The notes under the pieces are model-generated. The model had not been told where the DNA came from. It did no database searches and worked only from the letters and a program-made list of their open reading frames with translations. A DNA stretch of 13,977 nt, from contig DBGM01000050.1 in the NCBI GenBank assembly GCA_002295885.1, positions 1-13,977 on the forward strand, written 5' to 3'. The DNA is from Phycisphaerales bacterium UBA854. GTDB lineage: Bacteria; Planctomycetota; Phycisphaerae; Phycisphaerales; SM1A02. Position numbers and translations under genes: made by a program. Shown here in pieces: positions 1 to 6,013 of this stretch. How positions within the stretch are numbered: the first letter of the stretch is position 1; every line of letters starts with the position of its first letter.

Positions 1-867
1 GAGGAAGTCGCTCGAGACGACCGGATCCTCGGTGTAGCCGAGCACACCCTGCATCGGACCTTCGGATGCCGCCTTCATCGCCGCGTTGATCGCATCGAGA
101 CTGGTGGGCTGCTCCGTCTTGAAGGTCAGATCGACCACCGACACGTCGGCAGTCGGAACACGGAACGCCATACCCGTCAGTCGTCCCTTGACCTCCGGTA
201 GACACAGCGCGACCGCCTTCGCCGCACCGGTGCTGGCGGGAATGATGTTCATGTACGCGTTGCGGCCTCCACGCAGATCCTTCTTCGACGGACCGTCCTG
301 CGTCGGCTGGGTCGCCGTCGCGGCGTGGATGGTGGTCATGAGGCCCTCGGCCAGACCGAACTCGTCCATGATCACCTTGGTGACGGGAGCCAGGCAGTTC
401 GTGGTGCAGCTGGCGTTCGAGATCACCCGGTGGTTCGCCGGATCGTACTGGTCGCAGTTGACCTTGTGGACGAAGGTCGGAACCTCGTCGGGTGTCTTGG
501 TGGGGGCCGAGATGAGGACCCGGCGGGCCCCGGCGTCCAGATGCTTGGCGGCGTCGGCACCCGCGGTGAAGAATCCCGTCGATTCGATCACGTAGTCGAC
601 GCCCAGGTCGCCCCAGCCCAGGTCGGCGGGATCACGCTGGCTCAGACATCTGGAGGAGTGCGCATCACATACGAGGGAATCGCCCTCGGCCCGCACCACA
701 TGGTCGAATCGACCGTGCATGGTGTCGTAGGTCACGAGGTAGGCGAGATTGTGAGCCGGAACCAGGTCGTTGATGGCCACGACTTCGAAGTCGCCGCGTC
801 GAACCGCTTCGCGGTACACGAGCCTTCCGATGCGTCCGAACCCGTTGATGCCGATGCGAATGGCCAT
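1..867 (-). CDS. gap: Glyceraldehyde-3-phosphate dehydrogenase (3' end cut by window)
   Basis: This enzyme oxidises glyceraldehyde 3-phosphate to 1,3-bisphosphoglycerate with NAD and phosphate in cytosolic glycolysis. The 289 residues seen include the Rossmann motif INGFGRIGR (residues 7-15), Asp34 at the end of the second strand, which in this family usually marks NAD preference, and the catalytic SNASCTTNC block with nucleophile Cys154. They also include His181 in TTIHAATATQ and the DGPSKKDLRGGR loop. Family members are about 330-340 residues, so roughly 45 are missing beyond base 1. The ATG at 867 is supported by AAGGA at 881-877, nine bases upstream. It lies 52 bases downstream of the cobalamin adenosyltransferase and is the last gene of the minus-strand run in view. 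The frame is open throughout. Family assignment is very secure; whether it is the glycolytic or a gluconeogenic isoform cannot be told. Confidence 0.97.
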   Translation of the reverse strand, partial: MAIRIGINGFGRIGRLVYREAVRRGDFEVVAINDLVPAHNLAYLVTYDTMHGRFDHVVRAEGDSLVCDAHSSRCLSQRDPADLGWGDLGVDYVIESTGFFTAGADAAKHLDAGARRVLISAPTKTPDEVPTFVHKVNCDQYDPANHRVISNASCTTNCLAPVTKVIMDEFGLAEGLMTTIHAATATQPTQDGPSKKDLRGGRNAYMNIIPASTGAAKAVALCLPEVKGRLTGMAFRVPTADVSVVDLTFKTEQPTSLDAINAAMKAASEGPMQGVLGYTEDPVVSSDFL

Positions 868-919
868 GATTGAATTTCCTTCTCGTGTTTCAGAAAGGTG
901 TACGAATTGCTGACGTACC

Positions 920-1480
920 TCAATCAGCCGGATGCCACGGGATGTCCTCGACGCCGTGCAGGCGGTTGGCGGCGCGGGCCATGGCGAACAACAGATCACT
1001 GAGTCGGTTGACCCAGATCAGGGCCTGCTCGTTGCAGGGCTCGCGGGATGCGAGATCGCTCAACGAACGTTCGCAGCGACGGCACACCGTGCGGGCGAGA
1101 TGCAACCGGGATGCGAGTTCACATCCTCCGGGCAGCACGAAGGAGGTCATCGGCGCGTTGTCGCCGTCGACCTCGTCGATCCATCGTTCCGCCTGGGCAA
1201 CCATGTCGGCGGTGATCCGACCGACCTTGTCCGCGTGCGGAGAATCGTGGGGCGTCGCGAGATCGGCACCGAGGTCGAACAGTCGCGACTGGATGGACAG
1301 CAGGATCTCACGGAGCCTCGATTCGACGTCGCCACAGGAGGCGACAGCCATGCCGACGGTGGCATTGGTCTCGTCCGCGTGTCCGTAGGCGGTGACGCGT
1401 AGTGAATGCTTGGAAACGCGATCTCCACCGAAGAGGCCGGTGCTTCCATCGTCGCCGGTTCGTGTGTAGAGCTTGGCCAT
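920..1480 (-). CDS. pduO: PduO-type ATP:cob(I)alamin adenosyltransferase
   Basis: The 186-residue protein is predicted to transfer the 5'-deoxyadenosyl group of ATP to cob(I)alamin, giving coenzyme B12. Family signatures visible are the N-terminal ATP-binding stretch YTRTGDDGSTGLFGG (residues 5-19), the ADETNA motif (36-41), FVLPGG (114-119), LHLARTVCRRCER (126-138) and the C-terminal NRLSDLLFAMARAANR helix (158-173). Length is normal for the trimeric PduO/MMAB family, and this fold is unrelated to CobA/BtuR enzymes. It starts four bases after the atpG stop, so it is probably translated from the same message, with only a weak ribosome site (TAGG) overlapping the atpG stop. No propanediol, ethanolamine or methylmalonyl-CoA gene is in the window, so the B12-dependent enzyme it serves is not shown. 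The gene symbol is the family name, not proof of a propanediol role. Confidence 0.93.
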   Translation of the reverse strand: MAKLYTRTGDDGSTGLFGGDRVSKHSLRVTAYGHADETNATVGMAVASCGDVESRLREILLSIQSRLFDLGADLATPHDSPHADKVGRITADMVAQAERWIDEVDGDNAPMTSFVLPGGCELASRLHLARTVCRRCERSLSDLASREPCNEQALIWVNRLSDLLFAMARAANRLHGVEDIPWHPAD

Positions 1481-1484
1481 GGGC

Positions 1485-2360
1485 CTATTCCAGGGCTGCG
1501 GCGCCGGAGATGATCTCGGTCAGTTCGGTGGTGATCTGACTCTGGCGGGCACGGTTGAACTGACGCTTGAGAGTTCGACCGAACTCCTTCGCATTCTCGG
1601 TAGCGGCCTTCATGGCCACCATCCGCATCATTTGTTCGCTGACGACGGCGTCATTGAACGACTGGAAGAGGACCGTCTTGATCATCCGGGGCATAAGTTC
1701 GTCCAGGAGTTCCTCGACCGAGGGCGTGAAGTCGTAGACGACCTCGTTGCCGCTCTCCTCGTCATCCGTGCCCCCGGGCTGGGCCATCGGAAGCAGCTGG
1801 GTGACGGTGGGAACCTGCTGGGCGTTGCTGATGAACCGCATGTAGACGACGCGGGCTGCGTCGTACTGCCCATCGGAGAACTCCGAGATGATCGTGTCGG
1901 CGATGCGCTCGACGGCCTCGAAGGAGGGCGTGTCGCCGAGTTCGTGGCGCTCGCGAACCTCGATCTTCTGGAACCGGAAGAAGTTGACGGCCTTCTTTCC
2001 CGACACCTCGATCGTTAGTTCGATGCCCGCATCCCGGCAGGCACGAATGTGCTGCAGGGCTGCCTTGAGGATGTTGCCGTTGTATGCCCCGCACATGCCG
2101 CGATCGGACGTGATCACGAGCAGGTACTCGCGACGGACAGGATCGACCGGCCCGTTGATCAGGGACGAGTCGTATTCCGGTGCGTTGCCGGAGACCTCCC
2201 GAACCAGATCCGTGATTCGCTCGGTGTACGGCTTGGTCGCCGCAGCTCGCTGGGAGGCAGCCGTGAACTTGGCGGTGGCGATCATCTGCATCGTCTTGGT
2301 GATGCGACCGATCGTCTGGACCGCGCCCATTCGCTTCTTGATGACTCGTAACTGGGCCAT
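1485..2360 (-). CDS. atpG: F1 ATP synthase gamma subunit
   Basis: The gamma subunit is the central rotor shaft of F1F0 ATP synthase and couples proton flow to catalysis in the alpha3beta3 head. The 291 residues match the usual size. The N-terminal helix contains TKTMQMIATAKF (about residues 21-32), the middle has the conserved ITSDRGMCGAYN segment (83-94), and the C-terminal helix ends QITTELTEIISGAAALE. No frameshift is seen. The ATG at 2360 lacks a clear Shine-Dalgarno sequence; a TACACT hexamer lies just upstream at 2376-2371. Bacterial atpG normally sits between atpA and atpD, but here its neighbours are a metallo-hydrolase upstream and a cobalamin adenosyltransferase downstream, so the ATP synthase genes are split in this genome. 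A second copy elsewhere cannot be excluded. Confidence 0.97.
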   Translation of the reverse strand: MAQLRVIKKRMGAVQTIGRITKTMQMIATAKFTAASQRAAATKPYTERITDLVREVSGNAPEYDSSLINGPVDPVRREYLLVITSDRGMCGAYNGNILKAALQHIRACRDAGIELTIEVSGKKAVNFFRFQKIEVRERHELGDTPSFEAVERIADTIISEFSDGQYDAARVVYMRFISNAQQVPTVTQLLPMAQPGGTDDEESGNEVVYDFTPSVEELLDELMPRMIKTVLFQSFNDAVVSEQMMRMVAMKAATENAKEFGRTLKRQFNRARQSQITTELTEIISGAAALE

Positions 2361-2370
2361 GAGGGCGGAA

Positions 2371-2376
2371 AGTGTA
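2371..2376 (-). promoter_or_regulatory. Candidate -10 element upstream of atpG
   Basis: On the minus strand TACACT follows TGG, giving an extended -10 arrangement (TGnTACACT). It lies 10 bases before the atpG ATG, so a transcript would start about four bases before the codon and be nearly leaderless. This agrees with the missing Shine-Dalgarno sequence. No good -35 box is seen at the expected distance, so this is only a suggestion. Confidence 0.3.
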
Positions 2377-2413
2377 CCAGAATCGGCGGTTTGACGCCCC
2401 CCCGGACGACCCC

Positions 2414-3241
2414 TCAGCAGCGAAGCCCGTCCCAGGCCAGAGCCATTCCGGGGGGCAGTTCGGCGTCGTCCCGGGCGTGGGAGATCTCATGGGCCATATG
2501 GATGAACCAGGTCCGCTCCGCCCCGATCTCGGAAGCGGCCCGGACGGCCTGATCCCGGGTGAAATGGGTGGGATGGGACCGATGCCGCAGGAGGTCCAGA
2601 AAGAGCGTCCGGAGGCCCCTGAGGTGAGGCCACGTCTCGGGGGGGATGGACGACACATCCGTGCACCAGGCCATGGGAAAGGGGCTTTCCTCGCCCGATT
2701 CGACCGGATCCTCGGCATCGAACCGGTACCCGAGGATGGGAAGGCGCCCGTGGAGCAGCCGGAGGGGGGTGATTCGAAGCCCGTGGAGGACGAAGGGCTG
2801 GAAGCAGTTCAGGCGATGGGGACGCAACGTGGCCACGAACGAGGGATTGATGTTCTTCTCGGCCTCGAAGATGTGTGGATAGACCCGGTGGAGGTTCTCC
2901 AGCGTCCGTTCCTCGGCGTAGAGATCGATGGGGGCCTGCATGACGGCATTGAAGCGTCGAACCTCGTCCAGACCGAATACATGATCCACATGATGGTGGG
3001 TGAAGACGATCGCGTCGCAGCGGGTCAGCCCCTCGCGGAGAGCCTGCTGACGAAGATCGGGCGAGGTGTCGATGAGAATCGTCCGGACGCCACCGTCCCG
3101 GTCCGTGAACCGCAGGGCCGCGCTGGTCCGGGTCCGGACGTCGCGCGGATCGTCGCTGCGGCAGACCTCGCATTCGCAGCCGATGGCCGGTACGCCGGCC
3201 GATGTTCCGGTCCCCAGCACGATGCACTTGACATCACGCAT
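2414..3241 (-). CDS. PhnP-like metallo-beta-lactamase-fold hydrolase
   Basis: This 275-residue protein has the metal-binding motif of the metallo-beta-lactamase fold: THHHVDH at residues 81-87, giving the H-x-H-x-D-H pattern as His82, His84, Asp86 and His87. Further likely ligands are His164 (LLHG), Asp195 (CTD) and His248 or His251 (FIHMAHE). Near the N-terminus, after the GTGTSAGVPAIGC start, is a Cys-x-Cys-x2-Cys cluster (Cys22, Cys24, Cys27), as in PhnP, the phosphoribosyl 1,2-cyclic phosphodiesterase, where it binds a structural zinc. It is therefore probably a cytosolic phosphodiesterase of the PhnP/lipoate-operon type. No C-P lyase (phn) or lipoate gene is nearby, so the substrate is unknown. 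The ATG at 3241 has only a weak upstream G-rich site. It lies 80 bases after thiE and 53 before atpG on the same strand. Confidence 0.85.
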   Translation of the reverse strand: MRDVKCIVLGTGTSAGVPAIGCECEVCRSDDPRDVRTRTSAALRFTDRDGGVRTILIDTSPDLRQQALREGLTRCDAIVFTHHHVDHVFGLDEVRRFNAVMQAPIDLYAEERTLENLHRVYPHIFEAEKNINPSFVATLRPHRLNCFQPFVLHGLRITPLRLLHGRLPILGYRFDAEDPVESGEESPFPMAWCTDVSSIPPETWPHLRGLRTLFLDLLRHRSHPTHFTRDQAVRAASEIGAERTWFIHMAHEISHARDDAELPPGMALAWDGLRC

Positions 3242-3321
3242 CGGATCGGACCCCGGTCACCGGAACGGACATCGAGGTATGTGACGGTGAAGATGACATC
3301 GGAGGGAAGGATAGAGGACCC

Positions 3322-4362
3322 TCAGACCGGTTGCGATCGGTGCAGGAGATCGAGCATGGCCTCGACTTCGGCGGCGGGATCGTCCGCACCGCAGACGGCG
3401 TCGCAGACCGCGATCCCGCGGCACCCCGACTCGATCAGCAGCGGCAGGTTGGCCCGATCGATGCCGCCGATGGCGAGGTGGGGCGTGTCGGACCAGGCGG
3501 CGACATGCTTCGCGAGCCGCTCCGCACCCGCGGGTTCGAGATCGGGACGGGTCCTGGAGGTGAACATCGGACCCACGCCCAGTACGTCGGCACCGGCGTC
3601 GACGGCGGCTTGGGCCTCCGACGGGCCGTGGGTGCTGGCGCCGATGATCAGCTGACCTCCGGCGAGTCGTCGGGCCTCCGCAACGGGAAGATCGTCCCGA
3701 CCCAGATGGACGCCGTCGGCGTCCGCGGCCAGAGCGATGTCGATCCGGTCGTTCACGACGACGCTGCAGCCGGCCGGACGGGCCAGCTCGATCAGGGCCC
3801 GGGTCCGCGAGAGCAGCTCCGGATCCGGAAGATTCTTTTCACGCAGCTGCAGGCAGTCGCTGCCCGACGCGACCGCGGCGGCCGCGACCTCCAACCAGTC
3901 GTGGCGACAGCGTTCTTCGGTCAGCAGCACGCACAGGGACCACTGGCGGACCCGACGGGAGGCCAGACCGCGTCGAAGTTGTGCATCGATCTCGTACAAC
4001 CGGTACCGCATCGACTCCACGGTTTGCGCGGCATCCCGATCGACGACCTTGCAGCACTCCTCGACGGTGCGCATCGCCTCCGCGGCACGATGGGCAGCCG
4101 CGACCGCGACCTCCCAGGTTCCCGACCGCACCGACTCGTCCGGTGCCTCGATGTCGGTCCCCACATCACCGGCCACGTCCCGACGGGCTTCGATCCACCC
4201 CACGGGCCAGCGATCAGGCAGACGACGTGCCTCATGGCGGATCGACTTGCAGTCGCGGGACAGTTCGGGATCGTTGAGCACGTAGCGTGCAAGATCCTCC
4301 ATCACGCGCAGACCTTCCGCCAACCGGTTCAGACTGGCGTCGATGGTCCGTTGCAGGGTCAT
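3322..4362 (-). CDS. thiE: Thiamine-phosphate synthase with N-terminal ThiD2 domain
   Basis: This is a 346-residue two-domain thiamine enzyme. Residues 1-135 resemble the ThiD2 domain (DASLNRLAEGLRVMEDLARY at 8-27, then RDVAGDVGTD at 61-70), known as an alternative hydroxymethylpyrimidine-phosphate kinase and found fused to ThiE in cyanobacteria. Residues 142-343 are ThiE, a TIM barrel joining HMP diphosphate and thiazole phosphate to make thiamine phosphate. Visible ThiE motifs are QLREK (172-176), NDR (204-206), DGVHLGRDDLP (216-226), GAST (241-244), GVGPMF (262-267) and AIGGI (297-301). The ATG at 4362 overlaps the rpiB stop as ATGA, suggesting translational coupling; no strong ribosome site precedes it. 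A longer in-frame reading to 4533 is rejected because it lies inside rpiB and its extra residues match nothing in the family. No TPP riboswitch is seen upstream. Confidence 0.93.
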   Translation of the reverse strand: MTLQRTIDASLNRLAEGLRVMEDLARYVLNDPELSRDCKSIRHEARRLPDRWPVGWIEARRDVAGDVGTDIEAPDESVRSGTWEVAVAAAHRAAEAMRTVEECCKVVDRDAAQTVESMRYRLYEIDAQLRRGLASRRVRQWSLCVLLTEERCRHDWLEVAAAAVASGSDCLQLREKNLPDPELLSRTRALIELARPAGCSVVVNDRIDIALAADADGVHLGRDDLPVAEARRLAGGQLIIGASTHGPSEAQAAVDAGADVLGVGPMFTSRTRPDLEPAGAERLAKHVAAWSDTPHLAIGGIDRANLPLLIESGCRGIAVCDAVCGADDPAAEVEAMLDLLHRSQPV

Positions 4363-4835
4363 GTCGATGATTCGGAGACTGATTCGAGGCCGGCGATCTT
4401 GTCGACCCGTCGTGCGTGGCGACCACCGTCGAACGGCGTCTCGAGCCAGAGATCGATGAGCGAGGACATCGCCGGGGTGTCGATCACGCTCGATCCCATG
4501 CAGATCACATTGGCGTCGTTGTGCCGACGGCACATCTCCGCACCGGTCGGATCCTGAACGAGCGCCGCCCGGACCCCCTGCACCTTGTTGGCAGCGATGG
4601 ACATGCCGATGCCGCTTCCGCAGACGAGCACCCCGCGATCCGCACGCCCGTCCCGGACGGCGGCGGCGACTTCGGCCGCCGCATCGGGATAGTCGACCGA
4701 GGCATCCTCGTCGTCGGGCCGGGTGGAAACCAGCACGGTCCAGCCGACCGCCTCGAGATGGGCCCGGAGTTCGTCGATCACATCGAAGCCGCGGTGATCG
4801 GACCCCATGGCAATGGTCCCGGTTGATGCACTCAT
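4359..4835 (-). CDS. rpiB: Ribose-5-phosphate isomerase B
   Basis: RpiB interconverts ribose 5-phosphate and ribulose 5-phosphate in the pentose phosphate pathway. The 158 residues carry the LacAB/RpiB signatures: GSDHRG (11-16), YPD (49-51), the active-site Cys72 in GVLVCGSGIGMSIAANK, RRHNDANV (103-110), and the phosphate-binding GGRHARRVDKI near the C-terminus (137-147). Size is typical. The start ATG at 4835 overlaps the stop of the phosphatase gene (ATGA) and has a near-perfect ribosome site, AAGGAGG, at 4849-4843, seven bases away. Its own stop overlaps the thiE start. Next-door placement of a YwlE-like phosphatase and RpiB is also seen in Bacillus (ywlE-ywlF), which supports both identifications. 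The C-terminal ten or so residues after DKI are polar and probably disordered. Confidence 0.96.
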   Translation of the reverse strand: MSASTGTIAMGSDHRGFDVIDELRAHLEAVGWTVLVSTRPDDEDASVDYPDAAAEVAAAVRDGRADRGVLVCGSGIGMSIAANKVQGVRAALVQDPTGAEMCRRHNDANVICMGSSVIDTPAMSSLIDLWLETPFDGGRHARRVDKIAGLESVSESST

Positions 4836-5284
4836 GCGTCGTCCTCCTTGAGCAGCGTGTCCAGTCGATCGGGAATCAGTTCCATCAACCGGGCGGCGAG
4901 TGCATCGTAGACGTGCTGGCCCTGGCCGATGGGATCCGGAAGGTCTCCATCCGGATCGAGTGGTTCGATGCGAGCTGCGGCCTCGGGATCATCCGCCACC
5001 ATCGCACGGGCGGCCGCGGCATGGGATGCCGTCATGCACAGCACGTGCGAAGCCTTCCGGATCATCTCGCCCGTCAGCGGAGTGGAACATCCCTCGTACT
5101 GGATTCCGAGCGATTCGAGTGCCGCGATCGTCTCGAAAGAGGGGGAACCGCCGTCGAAGGCGGCCACCCCCGCGGACGCGACGAAGACGTCGCTTCCGCG
5201 GTCGACGAGGTGTTGACGAGCGATTCCCTCCGCCATCGGGCTGCGGCAGGTGTTGCCCGTACAGATGAAGAGGATGGTTTGCAC
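4832..5284 (-). CDS. Low-molecular-weight phosphatase, probable protein-arginine phosphatase (YwlE-like)
   Basis: This 150-residue cytosolic protein starts with the LMW-PTP P-loop FICTGNTCRSPMAEG (residues 6-20), giving nucleophile Cys8, Arg14 and Ser15, and has the general-acid loop LPDPIG with Asp117 followed by Tyr126. In Bacillus YwlE the P-loop is CTGNTCRS, and its Thr11 is reported to favour phosphoarginine over phosphotyrosine; the equivalent here is Thr12. With rpiB following directly, as in Bacillus, arginine phosphatase is a good inference, but tyrosine phosphatase is possible. The start is taken as GTG 5284, because AGAGG lies eight bases upstream at 5297-5293 and the family begins right at this point. 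A much longer upstream in-frame reading runs antisense through the next two genes and is not credible. It leads the three-gene overlapping operon with rpiB and thiE. Confidence 0.9.
   Translation of the reverse strand: MQTILFICTGNTCRSPMAEGIARQHLVDRGSDVFVASAGVAAFDGGSPSFETIAALESLGIQYEGCSTPLTGEMIRKASHVLCMTASHAAAARAMVADDPEAAARIEPLDPDGDLPDPIGQGQHVYDALAARLMELIPDRLDTLLKEDDA
4843..4849 (-). promoter_or_regulatory. rpiB: Strong Shine-Dalgarno site for rpiB
   Basis: AAGGAGG on the minus strand, seven bases before the rpiB ATG and lying within the last codons of the phosphatase gene. It fixes the rpiB start and is the strongest ribosome site I see in the window, suggesting rpiB is translated efficiently rather than only by coupling. 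Confidence 0.85.
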
Positions 5285-5316
5285 CGGATCAGCCTCTGAA
5301 CCACATTGACCCGGGG

Positions 5317-5322
5317 ATGATA
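5317..5322 (-). promoter_or_regulatory. Candidate -10 element for the phosphatase-rpiB-thiE operon
   Basis: TATCAT on the minus strand matches five of six bases of the bacterial -10 consensus. It would start a transcript near 5310, leaving a leader of about 25 bases with the AGAGG ribosome site. No convincing -35 box is present at 16-18 bases upstream. It lies in the 138-base divergent gap shared with the plus-strand gene at 5423. Confidence 0.4.
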
Positions 5323-5349
5323 CCGCATGCCGTCCTTCCGACCGGGGGC

Positions 5350-5378
5350 TTGCATTCTCCTCCGGGTTCCTGTTGAAT
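5350..5378 (+). promoter_or_regulatory. Candidate promoter for the plus-strand gene at 5423
   Basis: TTGCAT (5350-5355) and TTGAAT (5373-5378) are separated by 17 bases, the ideal spacing. The match is three of six at -35 and four of six at -10, so it is weak. It would give a leader of about 37 bases containing the GGAG ribosome site at 5412-5415. Confidence 0.3.
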
Positions 5379-5422
5379 GGCCTCCACAGGCTCGAAATCC
5401 ACGAATCACCCGGAGAATCAAG

Positions 5423-5995
5423 GTGGAATTCATATCCAAGGACGAGGTCGCCGAACTGCTTCGCAGTCATGGAATCGACCAGTCGTCCCAGGACGAAGAA
5501 CACGTCTACTGTTCGATGTCGGACGAGGTCGCCGTTTCCCATTGCCACCTCTCGATCGCCGGCAGCGAGATCGAACCGCGCAGCGGTGCCACCGTCATGG
5601 AGATCGCGGAATCCGATGTGGTGGGCGTGATCGATTCGATCCTCCACAAGCTGCACCACAACCAGATCATCCTCATCCCGGTCGGCAAGTGGCGGAGCAT
5701 CTTCGACGTCGTGGCCTTCAGTCTCGCCAGCAACGAGGAGTGGCAGGCCGTCGACGCCGCCGCATCCGTCGAGCTGAACACCCGGGATCCGCTGCTTGCG
5801 GAATCGGGCGACCTCCATCTGCTGTGCGATCTCGTCAAGGCCCTGATGCAGGATTCGGATCAACCCGACCAGGGCATCACGATGATCACCGCCGGAGTTC
5901 CGGTCGCACTCGAGATCGTCCCGGCCGGTGGTGTGCGGATGAGCTTCGGCAACCAGGCCGTCGCCGAAGAGATCGCCGAAGTCTGTTCCGGCTGA
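5423..5995 (+). CDS. Uncharacterised cytosolic protein, 190 residues
   Basis: I do not recognise this protein. It is 190 residues, acidic, without signal peptide or membrane segment. The N-terminal part reads like a short helix then strands (MEFISKDEVAELLRSHGI), with a stretch about 70-95 rich in Val, Ile and His (VVGVIDSILHKLHHNQ), and a C-terminal part (after about 145) alternating strand and glycine turns (ITAGVPVALEIVPAGGVRM). The start is taken as GTG 5423: GGAG lies at 5412-5415, seven bases upstream. The upstream ATG at 5327 would add 32 Arg- and Pro-rich residues crossing the presumed promoter and is less likely. Codon usage in the frame (GC-rich third positions) resembles the neighbours, supporting a real gene. 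It is divergent from the phosphatase operon and 18 bases before the next gene, with which it probably forms an operon. Confidence 0.75.
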   Translation: MEFISKDEVAELLRSHGIDQSSQDEEHVYCSMSDEVAVSHCHLSIAGSEIEPRSGATVMEIAESDVVGVIDSILHKLHHNQIILIPVGKWRSIFDVVAFSLASNEEWQAVDAAASVELNTRDPLLAESGDLHLLCDLVKALMQDSDQPDQGITMITAGVPVALEIVPAGGVRMSFGNQAVAEEIAEVCSG

Positions 5996-6013
5996 CCCCG
6001 GCGGAAGCATACG

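Noticed and set aside
3242..3321. Rho-independent terminator between thiE and the metallo-hydrolase
   Set aside because: The GGTCACC palindrome is too short and is not followed by a T-run on either strand.
2372..3655. A 427-residue plus-strand reading frame over the metallo-hydrolase
   Set aside because: It opposes a gene with clear metal-binding motifs and reads as Gly-, Pro- and Asp-rich filler.
4363..4533. Longer N-terminus for the ThiD2-ThiE protein
   Set aside because: The 57 added residues lie inside rpiB in another frame and are Arg-rich without similarity to ThiD2. The ATG at 4362 overlaps the rpiB stop and begins right at the ThiD2 motif.
3331..4557. A 408-residue plus-strand reading frame over thiE
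   Set aside because: It is antisense to strong ThiE and RpiB motifs and shows no domain of its own.
5285..5422. TPP or other riboswitch in the divergent gap before the thiamine operon
   Set aside because: I could not find the conserved TPP aptamer core (CUGAGA-type and related segments), and the predicted leader is only about 25 bases.
5327..5422. ATG at 5327 as start of the 190-residue protein
   Set aside because: The added residues are Arg- and Pro-rich and cross the likely promoter; GTG 5423 has a GGAG site at proper distance.
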